From Planctomycetaceae bacterium UBA2671 (lineage in GTDB: Bacteria > Planctomycetota > Planctomycetia > Planctomycetales > Planctomycetaceae): a stretch of 64,000 nt of DNA. The translations under genes and the position numbers were made by a program. Position 1 is the stretch's first letter, and every line of letters starts with the position of its first letter. Location: the NCBI GenBank assembly GCA_002359185.1, contig DEML01000120.1:11561-75560 (forward strand). Direction: 5' to 3'. Shown here piece by piece: positions 26,501-36,100 of the stretch. The notes under the pieces are model-generated. The model made no database searches. It worked only from the letters and a program-made list of their open reading frames with translations, and was not told where the DNA came from.

Positions 26501-27263
26501 GCAGATTTCTGCGATGTGGCTCTACCTGGCTGATGGCAACAAGGCTTCTGTTCCTTATGGATTACTGCCAGATCCCATTGAGCTGATCGCTGAGAACGAG
26601 CCAATCATCTATCGCAACTTTCTTGAAGATGTCAGCCCACGGGGAATTGGAGTCGGCTATCCGGAAAAAGCGAATCTGGCTTATGATGCCAATCACATGG
26701 CATTACGATTGATCTGGCACGGTGCCTTTATTGATGCCGGGAAACACTGGCGAGGTCGCGGTCAGGGAAATCAAAGACCCCTCGGCGATCATATCATCAA
26801 ACTGGAAGAAACCAGCCCACTGGCAGTTCTGCCTGCACCAGACGCTCCCTGGCCACAGGAACCTGCAAAACAAAGAGGCTATCAATTCCTGGGATATCAA
26901 CTGGATGAATATCGTCGTCCGCAATTCTTGTATCAATTCGATAATTATCAGGTGACTGATGCTCTGCAGGCCGTCGCGAATACAGATCGAGAGTCTGACT
27001 TTCGCCGCGAATTGACGCTCACTCCCAACTCCAACTCATCGACAAAGAATTTGTATTTCCGGGCAGCAGTCGGCCAGAAAATCGAATTGGTTCGAGACAA
27101 TACCTATCGAATCTGGTACGGACCAGACAGCAGTTACCAGGTTCGCATCGTTATTGATGGCGTTGAACCGACAATCAGAAATATCAGCAATCAAGCAGAA
27201 TTGCTATACTCTTTGCCGGAACAATCGGGGCCATTGAAAATCATTCAGGAAATCGTCTGGTAA
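23592..27263 (+). CDS. Giant exported DUF1080 / pentahaem / PA14 mosaic protein
   Basis: 1223 residues with a signal peptide (1-30). A short N-terminal domain is followed by a DUF1080 (3-keto-disaccharide hydrolase-like, lectin fold) domain at about 140-315 (DCSIHIEFRLPFMP; NSGIYVQGRYECQMLDSF). Then come c-type haem sites CTACH (348) and CVACH (449), a PA14 domain at about 570-665 (EGDYRFHLGSDDGSQLIIDG), and three more haems: CAACH (701), CYACH (785) and CIKCH (902). The C-terminal 250 residues are a beta-rich domain without haem. It is periplasmic or surface-located, combining sugar binding with an electron path. It is co-directional with the propeller protein 66 bases downstream. Oxidation of a sugar or polysaccharide is inferred. 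Confidence 0.9.
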   Translation: MLRTVKLCTLSLFCLAFCHIAGDITPAVAADESKNSVFITPKEAAENSDFKIQGEYKKEGQGIQVVALGKDDFQCVIYGGGLPGAGWDLKTKRVIELDGDTVLDLVEDHEKVDRKSPTMGAKPPASAVMMFDGTKKSVEEHWKPGARVTDDGLLMEGLTSIDTFGDCSIHIEFRLPFMPEARGQGRANSGIYVQGRYECQMLDSFGLEGKHNECGGIYTTKDPDLNMCFPPLSWQTYDIDIRSARFDDASQKTENARITVRLNGVIVQNDVELPKPTPGSQIKEDPSPGPIHLQNHGNPVRYRNIWVQPRDFTSLTSRPIVPGFERFHTGPNADLAAGGNLLLGELNCTACHQVDGQRKQQILTKQAPRLNDVGKRIDANYLLKFIADPHAIKPGTTMPNLFADLSSEEQRKVIEPITHFLASTGNIAHSPIDRASVKKGMKLFHETGCVACHAPQDGESKTPSGTTIPLIHLEEKYSISSLAEFLRNPHAIRPSGRMPIFNLEKEEPVDLAHYLLRDRDESLDDPRWHYDLFHVAIQSLADFPKKETKVSSGKSSSLDVSVADKKDQFALQFSGFLKIEKEGDYRFHLGSDDGSQLIIDGKSIVEVDGIHPHSVKSESTKLTAGMHNIVVNYYEYGGEESLGLEIEGPGISRRDITPLVFLSENPEETKSSEDETKNDNRFVFDSNQVEQGRQLFSSVGCAACHELKIDNKRIDSELKAPSLAAMDSVKTDAGCLAAEPAAKIPAYNLSDPQKLALASVLKTKPDPQANEDVQKIHQSMVAFNCYACHSRGGIGGPEQSRNPLFLTTIPEMGDEGRVPPPLDGVADKLTENWLKHVLNNGAKDRPYMKTRMPKFGGEVAKLTESFVAADQKTEATIPEIPEAVHRAKATGRELVGGKSLACIKCHTFGDIEATGIQAIDLLTMSKRLREDWFYRYLQDPIKYRPGTRMPNVFPNGVSADRKIYEGDPHKQISAMWLYLADGNKASVPYGLLPDPIELIAENEPIIYRNFLEDVSPRGIGVGYPEKANLAYDANHMALRLIWHGAFIDAGKHWRGRGQGNQRPLGDHIIKLEETSPLAVLPAPDAPWPQEPAKQRGYQFLGYQLDEYRRPQFLYQFDNYQVTDALQAVANTDRESDFRRELTLTPNSNSSTKNLYFRAAVGQKIELVRDNTYRIWYGPDSSYQVRIVIDGVEPTIRNISNQAELLYSLPEQSGPLKIIQEIVW

Positions 27264-27329
27264 CAACTTATCATTTCGAATTCATTCCGATTTCAACTAC
27301 AAATCATTATTCACATTCCGAGTTTAAAT

Positions 27330-28805
27330 ATGTACTTAAAATTCCTTTTTTCATTCGCTCTTCTTTCTGTGTTCTCAAGCAGCTTAATGGCTGATGAAAA
27401 AAAACTGCCCACAGAAGATGACTATTATCCACTGACGACTTTTGAAGTTCCTGAAAATGTGGTACTCGAAGCCGGCGCTTTTCAATTGATGCCGAATGGT
27501 CAGCTGGCTGTCTCTTCGCGTCGGGGTGAAATCTGGATGATCGATCAGCCCTTCGCCAAAGAAGTCAAAGCCAGTCAATTCAAACGCTTTGCTCATGGCT
27601 TACACGAAGTTTTAGGACTCGCAGAAAAGGATGGTAGCCTGTTTGCGACACAGCGTGGAGAATTGACCAGAATTCAAGACCTCGATAACGATGGCCGTGG
27701 TGATTTATTTCAAACCATTAATGATGGATGGGAGATCAATGGAGATTACCACGAATATGCCTTCGGCTCAAAATTCGACAAAGATGGAAATCTCTGGGTG
27801 GTGCTTTGCTTAACAGGCTCTTTCAGCAGCCAAGTCCCTTATCGCGGCTGGTGCGTGCGGATTACACCTGATGGCGAATTACTGCCAACCTGCAGTGGTA
27901 TACGTTCTCCAGGTGGGATCGCAGCCGATGCAGAAGGCAATATGTTCTATACCGATAATCAAGGTCCGTGGAATGGAACTTGTTCACTGAAGAATCTGAT
28001 TCCCGGTAAATTCATGGGACATCCCGGCGGAAACACCTGGTATGACATCACTAACGGAGCGATTGGCTCCAAGCCGCAGGAGCCGGAATCGGGAAGTCGT
28101 TTTGTTGTTGAAGCGGATAAAATCCCTGAGTATGAACCACCCTGTATTCTGTTTCCCTACAAAAAAATGGGACAATCCGCCAGTGGTATCACTTGCGACA
28201 CCTCCCATGGAAAATTCGGACCATTCGCAAAACAGATGTTTGTTGGCGATCAAACCAACAGCACGGTCATGCGTTGTTATCTGGAGAAAATCAAAGGACA
28301 TTTCCAGGGAGCCTGCTTCCCGTTTCGAGAAGGTTTCGGCTCCGGAACATTGCCGCTGGAAATGACAGAGCAGGGGGTGATGTTTGTCGGTGGTACAAAC
28401 CGGGGTTGGGGCTCCCGCGGCACAAAACCATTCGCAATTGAACGATTGAACTGGTCTGGGAAAGTTCCCTTCGAAGTGCATGAAATGCATGCTCTACCCG
28501 ATGGATTTGAATTGATCTTCACAGAACCTGTCGATCCCGAAACCGCTGGGAACACTGACTCCTACAGTATGACAACCTACACTTACATCTATCAGGCTTC
28601 TTACGGAAGTCCGGAAGTGGATCATACGGAACCGAAAATCACTTCAGCGACAGTTTCCCAAGATGGCAAAAGCGTCATCCTGAAAATCGACAAACTTCAA
28701 CGAGGCCACGTTCACGAACTCCATCTTGATGGAGTCCAATCAGCTAAGAAACTCCCGTTGTTACACAAAGAAGCATATTATACTCTCAATTACATTCCTG
28801 AATAA
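27330..28805 (+). CDS. Exported beta-propeller protein, membrane-bound-dehydrogenase-like
   Basis: 491 residues with a signal peptide (1-21, ending LMA). Repeats such as MPNGQLAVSSRRGEIWMID, LDNDGRGDLFQT, GSKFDKDGNLWVVL and CSGIRSPGGIAADAEGNMFYTDNQG describe a six-bladed propeller of the PQQ sugar-dehydrogenase / PVC-type membrane-bound-dehydrogenase kind, with Asp-rich turns that may bind calcium. The last 120 residues form a separate beta domain. There is no haem motif of its own, so it may hand electrons to the pentahaem protein encoded just upstream; cofactor and substrate are not determinable. Confidence 0.85.
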   Translation: MYLKFLFSFALLSVFSSSLMADEKKLPTEDDYYPLTTFEVPENVVLEAGAFQLMPNGQLAVSSRRGEIWMIDQPFAKEVKASQFKRFAHGLHEVLGLAEKDGSLFATQRGELTRIQDLDNDGRGDLFQTINDGWEINGDYHEYAFGSKFDKDGNLWVVLCLTGSFSSQVPYRGWCVRITPDGELLPTCSGIRSPGGIAADAEGNMFYTDNQGPWNGTCSLKNLIPGKFMGHPGGNTWYDITNGAIGSKPQEPESGSRFVVEADKIPEYEPPCILFPYKKMGQSASGITCDTSHGKFGPFAKQMFVGDQTNSTVMRCYLEKIKGHFQGACFPFREGFGSGTLPLEMTEQGVMFVGGTNRGWGSRGTKPFAIERLNWSGKVPFEVHEMHALPDGFELIFTEPVDPETAGNTDSYSMTTYTYIYQASYGSPEVDHTEPKITSATVSQDGKSVILKIDKLQRGHVHELHLDGVQSAKKLPLLHKEAYYTLNYIPE

Positions 28806-28923
28806 ATGAGATTGGACTGGACCGGAAGCCATTTAAAAATGGTCTAATGCATATTCAAGAATTAACTGCAGCGTACGGCAGGAGCAAAACCCGCGTATTA
28901 TGGTCATTTGATGCTCATGCGAC

Positions 28924-28955
28924 TGCATTAAACCATTTTCAAATGGTTTAATGCA
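28924..28955. terminator. 15-base palindrome between convergent genes, overlapping a stop codon
   Basis: TGCATTAAACCATTT and AAATGGTTTAATGCA are perfect complements around a 2-base loop. The TAA stop of the minus-strand regulator (28948-28950) lies inside the right arm. A related partial copy (CCATTTAAAAATGGTCTAATGCA) lies at about 28830-28852. Likely a bidirectional terminator or RNA-protecting hairpin. Confidence 0.7.
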
Positions 28956-30306
28956 AACCGTACCGACTCATTTTATAATGAAGCGTTCTCACACTCACAC
29001 CAAGAGCTTTGGCAGTTTGTTCTCGGTGGAAATCAGACGCGGCTAATGCGGCCTGGATCGCGTCCTTTTCGGCGAACTCGGTCACTTCAGCCAGCGAACG
29101 CACGCTAGCCGTTACCGTACCGTCAGTCTGACTTAACTCGACGGGAAGGTTCTCATGTTCAATTGTTTCTTCGCGAACGGTGACGACAAGACGTTCCATG
29201 ACATTACGAAGTTGACGCACATTGCCTGGCCAATTCGCAGCGGTCAGAACATGCATCGCTTTCGAGGACAACTGTTTGGTGGCACGATTATGTCTTTGAC
29301 AGAAATGATTTAGAAAATGATCTGCGAGCAAAGGAATATCTTCACGCCGTTCACGAAGAGCTGGAATTCGAATGGGAATGATATTCAATCGATAATACAA
29401 ATCATCTCGAAATGAGCCTTCTTCAATCAAATGCTCGATATCTTTATTGGTTGCAGAAACGATCCGAGCATCGGATGCCAGCAATTCTTCTCCACCGACA
29501 CGGGTGAAACGGCTGGTTTCCAATACGCGTAATAGGTCGACCTGGCTTTTGGCTGGAATCTCAGTCACTTCATCCAGAAACAATGTTCCTCGACGAGACT
29601 GCTCGAAGCAGCCCGGCTTCTGACGGGAGGCGCCTGTAAATGAACCCTTTTCATGCCCGAACAATTCACTTTCGAGCAAAGTTTCAGGAAGTGCTCCCAA
29701 ATTAACAGCGACAAATGGTCCACTGCTGCGACTGCTCAAATCATGCAAGGCACGCGCGATCAATTCTTTCCCTGTGCCACTTTCTCCCTGAATAAAAACG
29801 GTTGCATCTGTACTGGCGACCTGACGAATTTGCTCAAAGACATCCTGCATTGCCGCACAATTGCCGATGATTCCGGAAATCGCTCCGGCATCAGCCAGTC
29901 GATCTTTCAGAACTTTATTCTCAGCACGTAGTCGATGATGCGTTTTCGCTTTACTGACCTGCTGTCGAATCAGGTTCAAATCGACGGGTTTCGTAATAAA
30001 ATCGAATGCCCCACGTCGCATCGCATCAACAGCCGTCTCAACCGTCCCGTGTGCGGTTATCACGATGACTGTCGTATCGGAATTGCGTTCGAGGATTAGC
30101 GATACCAGGTCCAATCCATTTTGATCACCGGGTAATCGAACATCCGCGATCACAATCTGATAGTGCCCGGCATCAAACTTCTCGAGAGCTTCACTCACAT
30201 TTCCCGCTGTCGCGATGAAGTCGACTTCATTTGCCAGACCTTTTTGCAAACCAGAACGGATATTCGGTTCATCATCGACAATCAGAATATGGAATTCGTC
30301 TTCCAT
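28948..30306 (-). CDS. Sigma-54-dependent response regulator (orphan)
   Basis: 452 residues with the NtrC layout. Receiver: DDE at 11-13, Asp55 in VIADVRLPG, Lys in TKPVD. AAA+ domain: GESGTGKE, GSFTGA, GTLFLDEVTEI and YYRLNIIPIRIPALRERREDIPLL. C-terminal Fis-type helix-turn-helix: QTAKALGVSVRTLHYKMSRYGLH. No kinase gene adjoins it, so its partner lies elsewhere. Its best-matched targets cannot be read from the window, although three sigma-54 promoters lie 7-15 kb to the left. It is transcribed away from the metal-efflux locus across a 728-base gap. Confidence 0.95.
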   Translation of the reverse strand: MEDEFHILIVDDEPNIRSGLQKGLANEVDFIATAGNVSEALEKFDAGHYQIVIADVRLPGDQNGLDLVSLILERNSDTTVIVITAHGTVETAVDAMRRGAFDFITKPVDLNLIRQQVSKAKTHHRLRAENKVLKDRLADAGAISGIIGNCAAMQDVFEQIRQVASTDATVFIQGESGTGKELIARALHDLSSRSSGPFVAVNLGALPETLLESELFGHEKGSFTGASRQKPGCFEQSRRGTLFLDEVTEIPAKSQVDLLRVLETSRFTRVGGEELLASDARIVSATNKDIEHLIEEGSFRDDLYYRLNIIPIRIPALRERREDIPLLADHFLNHFCQRHNRATKQLSSKAMHVLTAANWPGNVRQLRNVMERLVVTVREETIEHENLPVELSQTDGTVTASVRSLAEVTEFAEKDAIQAALAASDFHREQTAKALGVSVRTLHYKMSRYGLH

Positions 30307-31034
30307 GGAAGCAGTGAGTTTTCGAAATAAGAAGTGAGCGAGCCAAGTAATTTAGGATCATTTACTGCATTTTGCAGATTACTGTAGCGGCTTTTTGATG
30401 GATCGAGCCCTATAATTCCAATCAATCACCCGCTACACATTCACGGAAACGGCTATAACTCTGTACTTTAGCACCTGACTAAATGAGGAATGTCAGGAAG
30501 CAATAACTGTTCCACAAAGTACGGATTTACTCCAGCAGATCTATGAATAAACACTCCCCTGGTTTCGTTTGCGTCAATCGATTGTGATCAATCTGCGAAT
30601 CAGAAAAGGTTTTTACCAAGGGCTAAGGATGCTATCCTTCGACCAGTATTACAAATAGTTTCTGCTACTGTCTGAAATATTTTCCTTGAAAATGATGAAT
30701 TCTCTCAACAAGTTTTTGCATTTCCATCTTCCCAGCAAATTCAACCCGAGAAAGCATGCAGGTTATTGCATGTATTCTGCAAATATCTGCAGAATACGGC
30801 AAGGCTTTTCAGTAATACACAGTGGAATATCTGATAATTCATTGTATTAGCCTCCCTCGCAGCGAATTAACGAATTGCGGTGGTGACTCGTCCAAAATTT
30901 GGTAATTGCAAGTTATCAGCGTTCTCCCCATTTTTCGTCTGAACTTTTCAGTTTTTCAGTATGGACCAAACCCGACAGAGGAACTATATAATAAATTGAG
31001 ACACTTTCGTTGTATTTCTCTTGAATGAACACGC
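30307..31034. other. 728-base intergenic region between regulator and metal-efflux genes
   Basis: No gene seen. It holds several small dyads: overlapping palindromes CAATCGATTG and GATTG-TGAT-CAATC (30575-30593), AAGGAT-GCT-ATCCTT (30625-30639), CATGCA...TGCATG (about 30755-30772) and a 10-base stem GTATTCTGCA / TGCAGAATAC (30772-30797). The last two are nested and could form an RNA leader structure or operators for metal control of the downstream genes. Confidence 0.45.
30962..30992 (+). promoter_or_regulatory. Possible sigma-70-type promoter of the metal-efflux locus
   Basis: A perfect TATAAT lies at 30987-30992, with a poor -35 candidate TGGACC at 30962-30967 (19-base spacer). The weak -35 would fit an activator-dependent promoter. 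ATG 31035 is 42 bases downstream. Confidence 0.35.
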
Positions 31035-31487
31035 ATGGTTCGCAAACTTTTGATTTTATCAACCGCCTTTTCAATGCTGCTGCACGCATTGTTAGGATGT
31101 TGTGCGCATCATGCCCATGCCTGTCACCACGAACACATTAGTTCTCAGAATTTGAAAAAATTGGATGCTGACCATCAGCATTGTCATCACAAAGTTGAAG
31201 TCAATAGCTGTGAATCGGAAACATCTGAACAAGACAGAAAATCGAATTCAACAACTCATTCGCAAGAGGATTCAATCCCTTGTGATGAGACAGACTGTGC
31301 TTATGTTTCTGTGGCTCCAGCGAATGAGTTCAAATCTGCTATTGCTTTAACATTTACCGGATTATTTGAATTGAATCCTGTGAATGTTCATATCTCTGAT
31401 CCCTCTCTGGGCATAGAGTCTCTACTCAGCCTGTATCAGCCAAATACGTTGCGGCTGCGCGCTCATTTACAGGTCTGGTCGCTATAA
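31035..31487 (+). CDS. Exported His/Cys-rich protein, probably metal-binding
   Basis: 150 residues. A hydrophobic N-terminus ends LLHALLGCCAHHAHACHHEH; the LGC could be a lipobox (Cys at about 22) or the first metal ligands. The mature part has clusters CCAHHAHACHHEH and DHQHCHHK, then CESETSEQD and CDETDC, in all about ten Cys and a dozen His. The C-terminal third is hydrophobic-to-neutral without these residues. This composition suggests periplasmic binding of copper, zinc or a similar metal. It is the first gene of the CusB/CusA-type locus, 166 bases before the adaptor gene. I do not recognise a named family. Confidence 0.8.
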   Translation: MVRKLLILSTAFSMLLHALLGCCAHHAHACHHEHISSQNLKKLDADHQHCHHKVEVNSCESETSEQDRKSNSTTHSQEDSIPCDETDCAYVSVAPANEFKSAIALTFTGLFELNPVNVHISDPSLGIESLLSLYQPNTLRLRAHLQVWSL

Positions 31488-31495
31488 ATCCCTTA

Positions 31496-31520
31496 GAAAA
31501 CTCATTGCTTGAGAGTTTTC
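31496..31520 (+). terminator. Weak hairpin between His-rich gene and adaptor gene
   Basis: GAAAACTC / GAGTTTTC, 8 base pairs with a 9-base loop; the T-run is inside the stem. It may attenuate read-through from the small gene into the efflux genes. Confidence 0.4.
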
Positions 31521-31653
31521 CTGTCCATCTTCTGTGAAATGATGTCACTTTGCGCCGTCATTTACGCTCGGCAGGATTAACGGCTTATTTATTAGCCATG
31601 ATTTGTATTGCATTTCAGAAAATCATTCTGAATATCATATCGGAAGAATTACG

Positions 31654-33138
31654 ATGCAACATCGCATATCTCGATTTCCCATACGCTGGATTTGGCCACT
31701 GGTGATCATTCTTATGATTGGAGCAGGGTGGCTGACGAGTTCCATCTGGCTGCCCGCATTAAAGGGGTTTGTGCAAAGTTCGGTTGCCGGTTTTCGTTCG
31801 TCAAGTCCCGAAATGGGGCATGATCATGAAGCCGGCGCAGATGAACATGCCGGTCACGATCATGCGTCTCATGCCGGGCATGACGAATCGTCTTCGCTGG
31901 AACTTTCTGAGCAGGCCATTCGGAATATCGGTCTCTCTGCAGAAACGATCCGCCCTGTTAAACTCGAAACTTACCGCAAGTTCATCACTGTGCCAGCTCT
32001 TGTCATTGAACGTCCTGGACGAACGCGAGTGCAGGTTGCGACTCCTATGACAGGAGTTGTTACTCATGTGCATGCGGTGCAGGGAGAAGCGATTGAGTCG
32101 GGTAGTTTATTGTTTCAAATCCGTCTGACGCATGAAGATCTCGTTCAGGCTCAAACCGATTTTTTGAAGTATCTCGGGGAACTGGATGTCGAAGAACGAG
32201 AAATCAAACGACTGGCAGATGTCACGAATAGTGGAGCCATCGCCGGAAAAGTATTGCTGGAACGTCAATATGCCCGGGATAAATTATCAGCTCTGATAAA
32301 GGCACAAAGAGAAGCGTTACGTCTGCATGGACTTTCCGATGAGCAGGTGGAACAAATCGCTCAGGAGCGACGATTACTTAGTGAGTTACAGATCTTCGCT
32401 CCCTCTCACGATCATCATCCACAAGATGAGTTCAAACTGACGAAAAATATCTTTCAACCAGTTTCTCTCTCAAGTGTAAACTTAATGCACACCGCTCCAT
32501 TGATCTTGAAAGAGTTGAATGTTCATAAAGGGCAATCGGTCAATGCAGGAGAAACGCTAAGCATCCTTGTCGATTATGAGGAACTGTTCATTGAAGGATT
32601 ATCTTTCGAACAAGACATCAATCAGTTGCGACGTGCTTCAGAACAGTCTTGGAAGGTCGATGCAATTTTTGATCAGCCGGGTTCGAAATCTCAAATTGTC
32701 GAAGGACTCGATATTGCCTATCTGGCCAATCAGGTCGATATGAATTCGCGGACACTTCCATTCTATGTCCGTCTTCCTAATGAAATTACCAAAGACCAGC
32801 GAGCTGATGGCAATCGCTATATCGAATGGAAATATCTACCAGGACAGCGTCTGCAACTCAGAGTACCGACGGAAGAAATGCCCAATCAGATTGTATTGCC
32901 AGTCGATGCCGTTGCTCGCGAAGGAGCGGAATCGTTTATCTTTCAACAGAACGGAAATCACTTCGATCGCATTCCCGTGCACGTCAAATATCGCGACCAG
33001 TATTCCGTAGTTATCGCCAACGATGGTTCGATCTTTCCGGGCGATGTCATGGCGATGCGTGGAGCTCATCAAATGCAAATGGCTCTCAAGAACAAAGCAG
33101 GAGGAGGAGTCGATCCTCATGCCGGGCACAATCATTGA
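31654..33138 (+). CDS. RND efflux periplasmic adaptor (CusB/CzcB family)
   Basis: 494 residues from ATG 31654, after GGAAGAA. An N-terminal membrane anchor (about 10-32) is followed by a His-rich segment (MGHDHEAGADEHAGHDH), as in metal-handling CusB/CzcB adaptors. Lipoyl-like halves surround a helical hairpin: TPMTGVVTHVHAVQGEAIESG and, further on, LKELNVHKGQSVNAGETL. Beta-barrel and membrane-proximal domains follow (LPGQRLQLRVPTEE; AVAREGAESFIF). The C-terminus is again His-ended (DPHAGHNH). It bridges the inner-membrane pump encoded next to an outer-membrane channel that is not encoded here. Confidence 0.93.
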   Translation: MQHRISRFPIRWIWPLVIILMIGAGWLTSSIWLPALKGFVQSSVAGFRSSSPEMGHDHEAGADEHAGHDHASHAGHDESSSLELSEQAIRNIGLSAETIRPVKLETYRKFITVPALVIERPGRTRVQVATPMTGVVTHVHAVQGEAIESGSLLFQIRLTHEDLVQAQTDFLKYLGELDVEEREIKRLADVTNSGAIAGKVLLERQYARDKLSALIKAQREALRLHGLSDEQVEQIAQERRLLSELQIFAPSHDHHPQDEFKLTKNIFQPVSLSSVNLMHTAPLILKELNVHKGQSVNAGETLSILVDYEELFIEGLSFEQDINQLRRASEQSWKVDAIFDQPGSKSQIVEGLDIAYLANQVDMNSRTLPFYVRLPNEITKDQRADGNRYIEWKYLPGQRLQLRVPTEEMPNQIVLPVDAVAREGAESFIFQQNGNHFDRIPVHVKYRDQYSVVIANDGSIFPGDVMAMRGAHQMQMALKNKAGGGVDPHAGHNH

Positions 33139-33197
33139 TGCCCGATTCTGTTTCAGCTTGAGCCTACTTTGAAATCACAGCTTTTAGAGGTCATTTG

Positions 33198-36100
33198 ATG
33201 TTAAACTCAATTATCCGCTTCGCCTTGCAGCAACGCATGCTGGTGATTGCCATCGCTATCTTTTTTGTTGGCTATGGCACATGGCAGGCGTTGCATGCGC
33301 CGATCGATCTGTTTCCGAATTTGAATCGCCCGCGCGTCGTTATTATGACAGAAGCCCCGGGGCTGGCGCCTGAAGAAGTCGAGGCGTTAATTACGTTTCC
33401 GATTGAAACAGCTGTCAACGGAGCAAACGGCGTTCAGACTGTTCGCAGTTCTTCGGGAGTCGGTATCTCGGTCATTTATGTCGAATTCGACTGGGGTACT
33501 GACATTTATAATGACCGGCAGATTGTCAACGAGCGGTTACAGCTCATCACGGAACGGCTTCCGACTGGCATCACTCCACAACTTGCACCTGTCTCTTCAA
33601 TCATGGGACAGGTGATGATGCTCGGTGTCTGGAGTGACAATGAGGAAACTGAGCCGATGGAGATGCGAACCATTGGTGACTGGGTCATTCGTCAACGGCT
33701 GTTGACCATTCCCGGTGTCTCTCAGGTTTTCACGATGGGAGGAGGACGCAAACAGTTTCAGGTCTTGGTCGACCCCGATGCGATGCTGCGTTATGGCGTC
33801 ACTTTGCATGATGTCAAAACTGCCGTCCAAAACAGCAATGAAAACGCAACGGGGGGCTATCTGGATGAACAGGGCCCCAATGAACTGCTCGTCCGGGCAC
33901 TCGGTCGCGTGCAATCGATCAATGATCTGCAAAAAGTCGTTGTCACAATGCGCGAAGGTCGTCCGATTGCACTGGCACAAATCGCCAATGTCGTCGAAGG
34001 CCCTCAGGTAAAACGGGGTGATAGTTCAGCCTTTATGCGTGAAGGAGAAGGGGAGTACACCGGAGGTCCAGCCGTGGTGCTGACTGTCAATAAACAACCT
34101 GGCGCAGACACACGGCGGGTGACAGAGGATGTGTTAAGTGCTATCGAGGAATTACGTCCCTCACTCCCCAAAGATTTGCGAGTTGAAGCACTTTATATGC
34201 AGAAATCGTTTATCGATCGCGCGATCGAAAATGTGATCGAAGCGTTGCGAGATGGCGGCATCCTTGTTGTCATCATCCTGTTTTTGTTTCTGATGAATAT
34301 CCGCACGACATTCATCACTTTGACAGCAATTCCACTGTCCATTTTGATGACTGCAATTGTGTTTTCCATCTTCGGTTTGTCGATTAACACGATGACGCTG
34401 GGCGGCTTAGCGGTGGCGATTGGAGAACTGGTCGATGATGCCATTGTCGATGTTGAAAACATATTCAGACGACTCCGGGAGAATCGAAACAGAGAGTCTC
34501 CTAAACATCCATTACTGGTTGTGTTTCAAGCGAGTATCGAAATTCGCAATTCCATTGTCTACGGCACCATTATCGTCATTCTTGTTTTCATCCCTCTATT
34601 TGCACTCAGCGGAATGGAAGGACGTCTTTTCGCACCACTGGGAATTGCCTACATCGTTTCGATTTTGTCTTCCCTTCTGGTTTCATTAACGGTTACGCCG
34701 GTACTTTCTTACTGGTTGCTGGCAGGTCAGAAACAGAAAGATGAGGAAAAAGATAGCATTTTCCTGAGAGTTCTGAAATGGTTTGGAGACAAAATCATTC
34801 GCTTCAGTCTGCGACTGCCTGGACTGAATCTGATAGTCACGCTGCTGCTGGTTGCGATGGCGGGCTTGTTTCTCGTTAATCTCGAACGCGATTTCCTACC
34901 TCCTTTCAACGAAGGCACGATGCAGTTGAATGTCGTGCTTCCTCCCGGCACTTCACTGGATACTTCCAACGATATCTCTGTTCGTGTTGAAGATCGTTTA
35001 AAAGAAATAGAAGACATTACCTCTTTCATTCGTCGCACGGGACGAGCGGAACTCGATGAGCATGCCGAAGGGGTCAATATGAGTGAGTTCATTATCGAAC
35101 TCGATCCCGAATCGCCACGGACCCGCGAACAGCAACTCGAAGAAATTCGCGAAGCGATGGCGGATATTCCCGGAATTGTCACAGCTGTTGAGCAACCGCT
35201 CGCTCACTTGATTTCGCATATGCTTTCCGGAGTGAAAGCTCAGATCGGTATCAAAATTTATGGAGATGATCTTGATGTTCTCCGCCGTAAAGCCCAGGAA
35301 ATGCAGGCGGCGATGCAATCTGTGCCCGGAGTGAAAGACCTGCTGGTCGAGCCACAGGTGATTATTCCACAACTCCGCATTGAACTCGATCGCGACAAAC
35401 TGCTGGTTTACGGCTTGACTCCCGTTGAGGTCAACGAGTTCATTGAAACCGCTATGAATGGTCAGGTCGTCTCTGAAGTTCTGATCGGTCAACGGACGTT
35501 CGATTTGCTGATTCGTCTGAGTGAAAACTATCGCGAAAACCTCCAGTCACTTCGCCGTTTGACCATCGAAATGAAAGATGGCGGAAAACTGCCACTGGAG
35601 GCGGTCGCGAAAATTTATGAATCCGGGGGACCAAATACGATCAATCGGGAAAATGTCCGCCGACGAATAGTGTTGCAATGCAACGTCTCCGAACGCGGCG
35701 TTGTCGATGTCGTGCAGGATATTCAACAACGAGTTCTACCAGTGATTGAATCCCTCCCCACGGGATACTTTGTGGAATACAGTGGTCAGTTTGAAAGCCA
35801 GCAGTCTGCTTCCCGCGTCATCGCGGCTCTGTTTGCGGTTTCACTGGTCGGAGTCTTTCTAGTTCTGTATTCCATGTTCCGCTCAGTCAATCTTTCCCTG
35901 CAAGTGATGGCGGCTTTGCCGATGGCCTTTATCGGTTCGGTCGCGGCACTGGTCCTCACAGGACAAACTCTCACTGTCGCTGCGATGGTCGGTTTTATTT
36001 CGCTGGGTGGAATCGCCTCGCGAAACGGAATCCTGCTGCTCAATCACTATCTGCATCTGGTGAAGTACGAAGGAGAAAGCTGGTCGAAGGAGATGATTGT

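Noticed and set aside
34998..35492. 164-codon minus-strand frame in the RND pump gene
   Set aside because: Antisense to conserved CusA sequence; no independent coding signs.
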